Shown here one piece after another: positions 11,831 through 22,075 of a DNA stretch of 54,339 nt. A program made the translations under genes and the position numbers. A model generated the notes under the pieces. The model was not told where the DNA came from, did not search any database, and saw only the letters and a program-made list of their open reading frames with translations. The first letter of the stretch is position 1; every line of letters begins with the position of its first letter. Source of the stretch: Echinostoma caproni (lineage: Eukaryota > Platyhelminthes > Trematoda > Plagiorchiida > Echinostomatidae); assembly GCA_900618425.1 (NCBI GenBank), contig UZAN01041834.1:1-54339 (forward strand), given 5' to 3'.

Positions 11831-12446
11831 NNNNNNNNNNNNNNNNNNNNNNNNNNNNNNNNNNNNNNNNNNNNNNNNNNNNNNNNNNNNNNNNNNNNNN
11901 NNNNNNNNNNNNNNNNNNNNNNNNNNNNNNNNNNNNNNNNNNNNNNNNNNNNNNNNNNNNNNNNNNNNNNNNNNNNNNNNNNNNNNNNNNNNNNNNNNNN
12001 NNNNNNNNNNNNNNNNNNNNNNNNNNNNNNNNNNNNNNNNNNNNNNNNNNNNNNNNNNNNNNNNNNNNNNNNNNNNNNNNNNNNNNNNNNNNNNNNNNNN
12101 NNNNNNNNNNNNNNNNNNNNNNNNNNNNNNNNNNNNNNNNNNNNNNNNNNNNNNNNNNNNNNNNNNNNNNNNNNNNNNNNNNNNNNNNNNNNNNNNNNNN
12201 NNNNNNNNNNNNNNNNNNNNNNNNNNNNNNNNNNNNNNNNNNNNNNNNNNNNNNNNNNNNNNNNNNNNNNNNNNNNNNNNNNNNNNNNNNNNNNNNNNNN
12301 NNNNNNNNNNNNNNNNNNNNNNNNNNNNNNNNNNNNNNNNNNNNNNNNNNNNNNNNNNNNNNNNNNNNNNNNNNNNNNNNNNNNNNNNNNNNNNNNNNNN
12401 NNNNNNNNNNNNNNNNNNNNNNNNNNNNNNNNNNNNNNNNNNNNNN
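11831..12446. other. Assembly gap (616 N)
   Basis: Unresolved bases lie inside the inverted hammerhead repeat cluster. Inverted repeats next to (TA)n are a plausible reason for assembly failure. Open frames spanning the gap are artefacts of the N run. Confidence 0.95.
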
Positions 12447-12460
12447 CCCAGTAAGTGTAT

Positions 12461-12845
12461 TTTCGTCATAATAATCTTGTTTGCAACATCGAGTGACCAT
12501 TGGATAGACAGTTCTTTCAGAGCCAGTCCAATGAAGAATCAATGCTATGATTCGATGTTTTGTAAGTTGGTTAGATGCTACCAACCGCATGCCTGACGAG
12601 CGGCAAGAACAGCGAAACCGGTCGTGTGCCTCTGTGGAAATTGTATCGAGTCATTCACCTACTGTTTATTATCAAATATCGTGCCAAGACCATCAGATCA
12701 CGTTTGTTGCGGTTAGTAGCAGCTAACCCACTTACAAAACATCGATTGATTTTTCATCATTGATTCTTCATTGGACTGACTCTGAAAGAGCTATCTATCC
12801 AGTGGTCACCCAGTGTTGTAAACAAGGTTATTGTGACGAATATAT
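12461..12845. repeat. Inverted repeat around hammerhead copy 1
   Basis: The left arm (12461-12588) and right arm (12709-12845) are reverse complements at roughly 85 percent by eye. Shared pieces include TTCGTCA, CTTGTTT, GTGACC, TCTTTCAGAG, CAGTCCAATGAAGAATCAAT, GATGTTTTGTAAGT and GCTAC-AACCGC. The 120-bp spacer holds the hammerhead ribozyme and its tail. The arms represent the sequence upstream of the ribozyme in this repeat family, present twice in opposite orientation. Confidence 0.75.
12587..12629 (+). ncRNA. Type I hammerhead ribozyme with minimal stem III
   Basis: All conserved hammerhead parts occur in order. Stem I 5' strand is GCATGC (12587-12592). The core CTGACGA is at 12593-12599. 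Stem II is GCGG...CAGC with one G-A mismatch. GAAA is at 12614-12617, followed by CCGG (12618-12621). T-C is at 12622-12623, with cleavage expected after the C, and the stem I 3' strand GTGTGC is at 12624-12629. GCATGC and GTGTGC pair over 6 bp with two G-U wobbles. Stem III is only ACCGGT, which is self-complementary. That is typical of the minimal hammerheads in PLEs and retrozyme-like repeats, thought to cleave best as dimers. Its likely role is self-processing of the element's transcripts. The identification rests on motif and pairing, not on a covariance search. Confidence 0.75.
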
Positions 12846-12866
12846 ATATACATATATATATATATA
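12841..12866. repeat. (TA)n tract on the right side of the hammerhead cluster
   Basis: Alternating TA with one C interruption directly follows the right inverted arm. It mirrors the tract at 11718-11750. Confidence 0.85.
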
Positions 12867-13292
12867 CGGCAGGAATATATGAATGTTTACTTTGGAACCG
12901 AGGCCTTTGCCAGACTAAAAATAATTTCTTTCTTGTTGATTTTCAGTAATGCTTAACATTGTTAGTAGATGAACGGAATTCATAAGGAGGAACTGAGAAA
13001 AAGTAGTATTTGTTCACTTTTACACCAGTTTGGAAAATCTGTCATCATATTAAATGATCAACTCCGGTCGATCTGCTCTGCGTCAAATAATAATTTGCGT
13101 CATTGCGCAGGTACATTTGTAAACTAAAAAATGAACTTATTCATTTTCCATGCAAATGATAAACCACATATATTCGTCTTCATACACCTTTTCTTACATT
13201 GTTTTTCACCCGCTGTGTTTAACTTTTAACCATGAGGATTGAGCCTGTGATCTGGATAAATGTTGGTCCGTGTATGCTGAACGTGTGTGTAC

Positions 13293-13486
13293 CTAAAGAG
13301 TGGATGACAATATCCTGCATATGCATCACCTCCAGCTAGACAAGACCGCATAATTTGACTAAAAATATCTTCACACCATTTGTTTTTGTTCATGTCACTT
13401 TCGTAAACATCACGGGGAAGAAATTGCGGTCGAAGTGCGTTCGGGCTCGGATGGGATTTCCGCAAAGAGACGTTACCTTTGTATGT
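13293..13486 (-). CDS. Candidate exon of an unrecognised gene
   Basis: On the minus strand an open frame of about 64 codons contains PSPNALRPQFLPRDVYESDM and WCEDIFSQIMRSCLAGGDAY. It ends at a good donor (TTTAG/GTACAC, exon end 13293). The proposed start at 13486 follows a CATACAG with little pyrimidine tract, so the 5' boundary is weak. The protein looks non-repetitive with several Cys, Trp and Asp residues, but no family is recognised. The upstream part of the same frame translates a CA repeat and is not coding. Confidence 0.22.
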
Positions 13487-13502
13487 CTGTATGCCAGTTA
13501 CC

Positions 13503-13556
13503 ATCCACACACGCAAATAAATCCACCTGCACCCACACACCCCACACACACAAACA
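13503..13556. repeat. Imperfect (CA)n microsatellite
   Basis: CACA-rich simple sequence is interrupted by CCC and AAAT. It creates spurious Thr/His/Pro-rich open frames on both strands. Confidence 0.8.
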
Positions 13557-14205
13557 TCTGCATACCCACAGATATCCACCTCTATACTTTGCATGTATCG
13601 GGTCTGGTTTTATCAAATAAAAAAGGTATTTAGAATGATGGAACGGTCAGAGAGATTTCCGTTTCGGAAGGTTCTTTTTGTCATAAAGTGGAATCTTCCC
13701 GACGTTGGCGTAAGCATTTTCACTATTCTGCGCGCGTTATTCTTTGCACTAAAGTGCATCGAAGTGCACAACCTGCGGAATGTTTGCAGTCTGACTGATT
13801 TGCGGTTCATCCTACTGGAATTTTATGCTCACACAACATCTGTGCTACAAGTGGCATGTATTGGATAAGGTCTTTGGATGGGTTTATTTAGTATACAAAT
13901 AAATGATAGCTGTTCAGCGCCTTGGGGAAGCTTACAATAACCAATTCATACACACACACAAGGCCCAGAGGAGAAAATCACTAAAGAATCGTGAATGGGT
14001 GCAAATGTTTAGAGAGCCAGCTGTGTCACATCAAAAATCGGGACACTTGATCTCTTAGTCAACCCGGAGAATTTGCATCTGGAAACCATATTGCGTCCTG
14101 AAGACCGTTTTTTGTCGTTGTTGACATGAGATAATTAGAAAATATATATTTCATACTACTCAAGTAGACATTGCACGTAGAGATAGCCGAGCAGATACAC
14201 AATGA

Positions 14206-14742
14206 TTGTTCTGCCAATCGTTACACGCACTTAAATATCAGAAGCTGCCTCGCCATTCAGGAAATCGTGCTGATTTATTATTTCTTCAGTGCCACATGAA
14301 TTCTGTCGATTTAGAAGGACATTCACAACAAACCTGTACAGAAAACATTATTCCTTTTTTTAATCATTTTATCCTTTTTTCTGCCAATACTAAATATAAT
14401 ATGCATAACATTGTGGGTGATTTAAACCATGCTTTTTATCTAACCGATTTATGCTTTTATCCGACCACAGTTCACTCCGTTCTAAAAAGAATTTTAAAAA
14501 TTCACCCTGAATTCCTTTCCCTCCATCTACGTGCGTCCGTATCAACCAGTGATCATTGTCTAATTCCCGTTCTGTCTTTCATTTGTTTAGGGAAAGTTAA
14601 AATAGTTCATTCTAACACACCACATGGATGCGTCATCTTATTCAAAGATCCCTGCGCCGTGAAGCTTTGTAATTCTAATTTGAGCTGGCATCGAACAACC
14701 TTTGTGTCGTTCATCAGACGTACCGGAGCACAAAATTCGTAG
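14206..14742 (+). pseudogene. Possible LINE endonuclease remnant (178-codon ORF)
   Basis: This is the longest uninterrupted frame in the window that does not cross the gap. Near residues 68-75 it has NIVGDLNHAF, comparable to the GDFN motif of APE-type LINE endonucleases. It then has LTDLCFYPTTVHSV, comparable to the LDLVFT-x-P-x-x-V stretch, and STSDHCLIPVLSF, comparable to the catalytic SDH motif. A later LCNSNLSWHRTTF resembles the N-x-x-W segment that usually follows. The spacing between GDFN and LDLVF is much shorter than in intact proteins, so a deletion is required. No reverse transcriptase follows. It may be a worn relative of the LINE at 20.4 kb; a chance ORF is the alternative. Confidence 0.4.
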
Positions 14743-14951
14743 TGCACATGAAGGTGGCTTCAGAGCAAGCGACCAAAAGGAACCTTGGACGTATGCGTTC
14801 GCAGCAGTTTAACGCAAAACTACCATGCAAGTTCTTATCCAGCATCTTAAGTTCATCGCTTAGGAATCAATATACTCGCATCTTCCGAACCAATATGAAA
14901 GTATGCACTAAGATTGCTGCTAAGTGGGGGATAAGTAAAAGGTATATTTAG

Positions 14952-17900
14952 CAATCCACATGCTACAGTAGAAAAGTCAAGTTGAAAAACTTTTGGTATG
15001 TGTCCAATGTAATGGCTTTTGTTTGAACCACATATTCCGTGATACTTAAATGCGAACACGCCCCGAGGTTATGCAGTTTGGGTGGTTCGACACTTTTTGT
15101 CCTGCGGCTCGTCATATTGGTCACTAGGCACGAAACGAGGTGGAGGGAACGACAACAGCGGGAATTAGAGAAGATCCAAAGCTTAGGGAGTGACGGCGAC
15201 ACACGGGATGATCAGCTATCTTTAAGTAAACGTTTACAGTAGCTCCGCAAGAGAGGAACAACTAAACATCTTGAACCCAAGAATTTCATTGAGATTAAAA
15301 CACTAATACTGATGTAACTGTTGCTGCTGGCTACTTTGGCACCAATGGACATCGCCATTATAGGGTGATTAGTTTGCTTGACTGTGCATCAATTTCCCCA
15401 GGTAGTTGTTCATCTAAAAACGTTTTTGGTTAAAGGAAAATGTGCACATTTTATGTGTCATTTAATGAACGTTTTGCCCGAGTAATTTCGTTGCGTTAGT
15501 ATTACACTACCTGATAAACTGTCGCATTGGGAATACCGTATTGTTACTCGAATCCTCGCGACAGTTTTTATCTGACCGAATAGGTTCATAAGTTTGGAGA
15601 GGAACAGAACCTCCATTGTTTACTTTTGTACACAACACTGTCTTTGGATACAAATTGCATCAACCAAACCCCCCTCCACACACACAATATTTGCCCGAAT
15701 TGAAATGCAAAATCTGACGGCAAATGGAAAAAGGTGATCTACACTCTGTCATTTTCCGGCCTGCGATTTGAATTTGAGCGCCTTTATGGAAAGCCCATGT
15801 AGGAAACCTTTCCGTCACACGGACAAATTAGGCCCCACACTCTTCGAGATTTGTTCCGCTCGATTGCCTGGTAGTTTTGGGTGCATTTTAGTGAAAATTT
15901 ATCCCGGTTAGCTTTGGTTTATAATAACGGTAATTCACTCGGATAGAATAAAATAAACTTAAAACCTTTTGATTTCACATCATTCAATTCAGTCATGCCC
16001 AAAGTATCCCCATTGCATGATGGATTCACAAAATTGACAGTTTCAACAAAGCTTGTACGCATACCTCTTTGTGTGTGTGTGACTAATTTCATGTGTGGAA
16101 ACCAAATGGATGGTAACGTTTTAGCGTGATGCGGTGAAAGTCAACTGATGATAACATTTATATAAATGCGGCTGCCGTGGCTTGAGAATGAACCCACGAA
16201 AAATGTCATCTGATTTCCGATCTTTGTTTTCAAATTTAATTCCTAAAGAAGATGGTAAGTATAAACCGGACCTGGAAATGATTTTCTTTTGTCTCTAGGT
16301 TAAAAATTTGTATCATGAGCGGCAACTCGGAGGGCGAAACGTTCTGCAATAGACTGTGATGAAACTGTTGTTCTTGCGGTCGAATGTACTTAACACGTAT
16401 CCTCATATTTGGCAATGAATGTTACGCCAGGAAATGTTATCCTATCAGTGTTTTGAAGCTCATAACCAACGACAGTCGTAAACCGATAAATGGTTCATGA
16501 CAAACTGAGATGATCCATGCGATTATGAAAATGGTTAAACATGTTCTTCTGATAAATCAGTTAAGCGTTATTAATCAACCATTGTGTTTCGCGATCGAAT
16601 CCTGGGACAAGTTCAAAACTCTCCCCTTAGACGTTTCGTGGACCATAGCAAGAAGGTTGTTTCGCAAACTACATTCCTCACTTTGGTGGAGATTTACAAC
16701 CTCGATTTCTCGGCAGCTCCAGTGTTTTCCATTGAAAGATGGACTATTAGAAGCTAGCGCAGCTTTACCCCACGACTTGACATCTCAGACAGGTAACCAT
16801 TTGAAATATTCAGAAATTTTGAGAGTACTTGAACTCATGATACAAAAATTTCAGTAAAACAAACTCATCAATATCCATATGTCAATCGATGAACTTGATA
16901 ATATCAATCGAGAAGCAGAAGGGTTTTGCGAACACCTGAATGGTCCAGTTGTGAAACCGTTCTCGAATTCGCGGTCACGAGGTCAGTTATGTGTGGTTCA
17001 GGTGTTGATTCGGTTAGATTTACTAATAAAAGATTGCACCGGTTTCTTATCCGCCTTTCGTAACGCATGTACATATATTTATATATAAGATTAGTTTCTG
17101 ATGTTTCACTACAAAACCTGCCGGAATGAATTTATAGAACTCTAATTGCTTAGACAAAATTCACTCGGATTCTTCCTGGATCGAGGCATTTTACGTTCGA
17201 AGAACAGTGCCTTAAGCTAACACGCATTCGATCATGCAAGCTTGATAGCAACCCGAAGGATGAACTATTGAGTTTGAAATTCTATCTCCCGTTTCATACT
17301 ATTGTGGCTTTTTGAAACATGGCATGCGTTATAAGGAGCATGAACATTATGTGAACCTTGATGATGAGACCGTCAAACTCAACAAAAGCTCCGACTCAGT
17401 ATCGCCACAGTCAATAGCGTTGAAGTGCTCAGCTATCGTGCCCGTTGTGCCATTGAAATCGCCATCAATAGCGCGTTCATCACTGCAGTTATGATTAAGG
17501 AATTAATTAATTTTCAAATAATTAAACATACTCGGTCACCCAGCAAGTAGATCGCAGGTTAACCATAGGAATTTTATTCACTGCATATGAATCTTAACCG
17601 GAAATTAATATTTCCATTTAACTCAAGTTCGCCCTTCTAGAGTACACTTTCTGATCACATTAAGGCTAAGTAAGCGTGAACTCAAAGATCACGTGTCGCT
17701 GACATCTCAGGTTCAAATTCGGAATCATGACAAAATAATAGCCCCATGCTTGTGGTGCAGCTGGGCCATTTTCAAAATGTTTAAGGAACATTACATATTT
17801 TATCTGTTAGAGCCCTACCAGCCGACGTGCACAGATGTTTACCCGAGTGCTAATTGCTTTCCTCCATTACTTGTCAAACTTTTTGGGTGAAATGTGTTTT

Positions 17901-20436
17901 AAGAATAAAATATTCGCAAACGTATTCTTTTTTCGAACTAAAAAGCTTATTTTCAAATTCGATATTGCTCTACAATGGAATATTACAACGAAAATGCACA
18001 CCCTAATTGCAGTTTAAAATTACCTCATCTGGTCGTGCGAGAAATCTACCAAAAATTGAAAACTCCTAGTCGTGGAAATTTTGTCCAACATTTTTATGGA
18101 GGTTCGGGTTCTTCTCAATGCGGCTGATATGTATTATTCTTTCAAGTAACATCCATTCTAACTACTTTCCAAGCGTCCACTTGCTGCATATATGATAAGT
18201 TAAATCAATCAAAGTGGACGTTTTTAGTCTTGTTAAACTATGTATCCAGATCAATGTTTCCTATGCATAGAAATAAACATGCAAAATAAGATAACCTCTG
18301 CTTTATTCATGCTCAGTAAATAGGATTTCTGAAGTATTCCACAGAAAACTTTTTTTCAAATAATCATTTTGGTGTTTGTGAGTTATTCGACGCAGTATTC
18401 TCGAAAAATCACGGCTGAGTTGGTATCTTTTATAGCTTCGTCGATGCAATCCAAAGTGGTATGACAAAGTAATAAGTTAAAGTTCCCAGTGGCGCGTTAG
18501 CTGATCTGTGCTTCATACAGGTAACTGCAGCTATTCGAAAGAGGATGTACTGAGCTTACATCTTTGTTACAAAAACACATGTGCCTGACTAACACAACTG
18601 TCCCCACTGGTAACGACTCCACCGTATTGACCGGATAGCAATAACCCTAAATCAACGAGGATTACCCCTGATAGACGAGAGCAGTAGCACTAATCGCCTA
18701 CTAAAGTGAATTGTTTTGTGTTCACTGTATTTTCTATGTATAGAGCCGGCTCATCTAATTCTTCGACTCACAAGTGACTAACGCAAATGATAAATATCGT
18801 TCCAACTGGCCAGTAAATATACAATATACTATTTTTCTCGCAGGTCAGCCGAAACTTTCATGGTGGTTCACAAATACTACTGCGTTGACAGTATACACTA
18901 ACACAAAGTGCTGCAATTTTTGATAAAATGGGTACTTAAAATGAATACGTCAATGAAGCAAAAGGTGAAAAAGGTAAAATAACGGTTTTTGAGCATGTTT
19001 GAAATAATAAAATGAATGTTCACTTATGAAGCTCATTGAATGTGAACAAACTCGAGCTCCATGTCTGGTCACAGGGTCAAACTGAATATTACGGTCCCGT
19101 ACGAATGCTAACATATGTCGCTTAAATCCCAGCAGCACTTGGCTTTGATGGACAGATTGCAGTTTGTTTGTAAAATATATAAACATCTATTGTTTATCAT
19201 GAAGTAAGAAACAGTCTACCATAACATATATTTGCGTTTATTTTGTATTCACTAGAAATATCATTTAGGAAAGGAGAATTTGCAGTATTCTTGCCGTCTG
19301 GAGGGACATATATGTATATGGGATTGTAGTTGGTAAAAGGATTTCAGCTTACAGTCTCTATATCAGTGCTTCGATGACCATCACACGCTTGGGGAAACAA
19401 CAAAAGAGACTTTCGACAATAGTGGTGCCCATCTGAACGTTCCCCATTTCCAATAAAGTCTGGAAACAAAAGACATGCATTGAGTTTGAATTACGAAAAG
19501 GTCAAGAGACACACAGGAAATCGAATTCTTGTACAGATTCCTTTAGGCTTTCATACTACTCACTCTCCAAAGCTGTGCCCCACACCGGCAGCAACGGATT
19601 TTTCATATTTCGATGACCAGCTCTGCTAACAGAGTTATGCGCAATCTACCAATTCACTTGTATACCACCTGCTCGTCAGCTGTTTATCCACCGGAAAACC
19701 TGATAACTGAATTCCGAACCTATGTTGTTTATCCAAAGCCGCGCTGTTTTAGCAGAAAATAGATGACACTAATCCATACGTTTCGCGAATTATAAGTAAA
19801 CTCGAGGCAATTGGGATAAAACATTTTTACCTCGAAATGCGATACAAGAGCCGTTTCATCCACACTATGCCTCAGTACAGATCAAGTGTGACGAACTTAG
19901 AAATGGCATATCAATAAAGCCTGTTTTATTTGAACGTGGCATAATTTGTTCATTCCCAGACAGATCAAAAAGTCTTTTGTGTGTTTTCGTGATGCAAGCT
20001 GATAAATCAGCAAAAATAGTTTGTTTCGCTTGTTGGCCTCAGTCATCAATGTGTTCAGTATTTTTTACGATGATTTCTGTTTTTTATTGCAAAACATACA
20101 AGCAATGCCTAGAATTCGGATAAAAAGTCTCATGTGACTGTTTTTACTTTAAAAAAATATCCTACACCATCACGTTTATAAAATCTCTGCGTGCTATCGC
20201 GCGAACCTTACATTTTGTGATTTATGCCAACAAAAAAGTTCAGGCGGAGTATCAAAACATAAAACAGCAATCGAAGAAAATATCGCGCGGATTGACAAGT
20301 CAGTATCAGGCGATGCAGTACCGGTAAAATGCTGATTACTCTAATTGCTACAAGCAACATTCGTCCGCAGTGGGAAACGTCGACGATGTAGCAGACAGCA
20401 CAAAAAAGGAGTGAAAAAAAAATAATTTGGATTATT
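14952..20436. other. Mostly anonymous AT-rich sequence
   Basis: ORFs at 16510-16857 (115 codons) and 16879-17088 (69 codons) are separated by a 62-nt stretch with donor-like CAG/GTAACC and acceptor-like TTTCAG signals. Joining them there gives an early stop, so no gene is claimed. A GC-richer patch lies near 15050-15200. A TATA-like site with a short exon-like ORF at 16157-16298 is listed separately. Nothing else was recognised. Confidence 0.4.
16157..16254 (+). promoter_or_regulatory. TATA-like site and short exon-like ORF with consensus donor
   Basis: TTTATATAAAT at 16157-16167 is followed by ATG at 16188 and a second in-frame ATG at 16203. The frame MNPRKMSSDFRSLFSNLIPK runs to a perfect donor, GATG/GTAAGT at 16255. 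A strong acceptor (TTTTGTCTCTAG) at 16298 would define a 44-nt intron. Splicing gives a TAA two codons later, and reading through gives a 36-codon peptide. The combination of signals is striking, but no product is recognised and coding potential is unproven. Confidence 0.2.
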
Positions 20437-22075
20437 ATGCTACAAGAACCGTGGTCGCCCGAAGAAATTCCCAGTGTATTGGGGTGACGGTCCCCTTCGA
20501 GGAGGAGGTGTTGAAAGTTACGGTAACAACTCTTGCAGCAAATTAACTGTTGTCTTCGACGAATACTCGACGGATAAAATCAGTTATCACTGTAATAAAT
20601 TTAAGCCTCGTTTTTTTCAGTGCTTCATTCCATGTTTCTTAGGAACATTTACATGACAGCTACAATATCAACACCTGGCAGCAATATATTTTGTTGATTT
20701 TTCTACCTACATTACAGCACGAACAATTGACATTTCCTGTATATTTGTTGGTGATTTTGTTAGATGTGATATGACATTCTTCATCACACTGGGTCTACGG
20801 AGTTTAATAGATTTTGTTACCAGATTCGATGCACAACTCGGATTCGTTTTTACAAACAGACCACAAGGTTTTAAATTCCAGAATTATGCTCCTCTGGGTA
20901 GCTTGCATCATTGTATTTTAGTTGTGTTGAACTTTATACAGCCAGATTAACCGGTATACTATTTTAAGAAAAAGATCCAAAATGATCTATCAAAGGAATT
21001 GTTCATTGGAGAACCCAGAAAGGATAAGATCCATGATTGCCGTCACAGATTATTCGGTCTTTTTAGAACAGAACCCTTCTGTCGTCTATGAGCATGTTGC
21101 TCACTACCTTAATTTTTGTTTTAACCGGTGTCGCTCACTTGGAACATTCTTCATCCATAAACGTAGACATTAATCATCGTTACCAAGACAGCTATGCATG
21201 CGGAAAGAACAGGCTCATAAGCATGGATAGAGAACCCATCTGAATTTGCTGACAATTTTGATCAAATCTGAAATAAATCTCTTGGATAAATAGTACATCG
21301 ACACTATCCTTGGCAATTTCGGTTGTCTTGGATTGTGGCTGTGAATCGCCTGTGTATCAGTACCAATAGACACAGAAGCGAAGCCATTGTTGACTCTGTT
21401 TCTAGTTTAGTTCATTCTAACAGTGCACAGACCTGCCAGACTTAGTCAGCTCCACACCACCAACTATCGAATCTACCGCGGTATTCCGACAGTTACGGAA
21501 AACGAAGATGAATGAAGCATCTGATCCGGATGCGCTATCAGCCCTAGTACTCAAGGTATGTGCGGGCGCTCTGTCATCCCCACTATCTAACATATTCAAT
21601 CATTGTCTGATAAGCGGAAAAATTACTGACATTTGGGGACTGACCTCGATAACTCTCGTGCCCAAAAAGGAACTTGGGAAGTACCACCCCATCGCCTACA
21701 CGTCAATCATGCACAAATTTATTTGAGCGATCCTTGCTCTCGTGGATTGCCTTTGAGTCTACCGAAGACAGCATATATCGATTTGCATATCGCCCTTCCT
21801 TCGCACTCAACACTTGATGCCGCTGCTTAACTTTTTCAATGAATAATTTCAGCTTTGGTTAGGAAGTGGTACACCGTCAGAATTATGTTCCCAGACTACA
21901 GAAACGTACTCGTCTGTTTGATCGGTAAGTACTACTGAGTCTGCATACCAAAAGTGGCGTTATTCTAAACGTTTGCAAATTGAATCGCGATAATTTCACA
22001 AATAGAAGACAGTTTGTTTGCTCGAACGGCGAAAGATCTGTCAGGACATTTTGTTCTCGCTGTTGGCCGACAAAC
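20437..22075 (+). pseudogene. LINE retrotransposon (CR1/Jockey-type), degraded endonuclease and reverse transcriptase
   Basis: The best-preserved mobile element here, read across several frame shifts. The endonuclease part begins LQEPWSPEEIPSV (20440-20478), matching QETWL-like active-site sequence. It continues with GDGPLRGGGVESYG and VGDFVRCD (20747-20770, GDFN-like). Then come TRFDAQLGFVFTNRPQ and APLGSLHHC (20888-20914), where the catalytic SDH motif reads LHH. A linker (DYSVFLEQNPSVVYEH, 20982-21173) follows. The reverse-transcriptase part has VFRQLRKTKMNEASDPD, VLKVCAGALSSPLSNIF, ITLVPKK (21421-21726), FAYRPSFALNT with TLDAAA in a shifted frame, VRIMFPDYRNVL (21886-21912), the first catalytic Asp region, and NRRQFVCSNGERS (about 22003-22041). 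It fades before the FADD motif. Stops, frame shifts and lost active-site residues show it is dead. Confidence 0.88.

Noticed and set aside
11645..12590. Open frames of 228-274 codons across the gap
   Set aside because: They consist almost entirely of unknown residues from the N run; only repeat sequence flanks them.
16200..16300. Spliced-leader RNA gene, because a short exon ends ATG/GTAAGT and TTTTCTTTTG resembles an Sm site
   Set aside because: The upstream 36 bases lack any known flatworm leader sequence, and the Sm-like tract is also the pyrimidine tract of a normal acceptor.
16510..17088. Two consecutive plus-strand ORFs joined by a 62-nt intron
   Set aside because: Using the visible donor and acceptor gives a stop after about a dozen codons, and no domain is recognised in either ORF.
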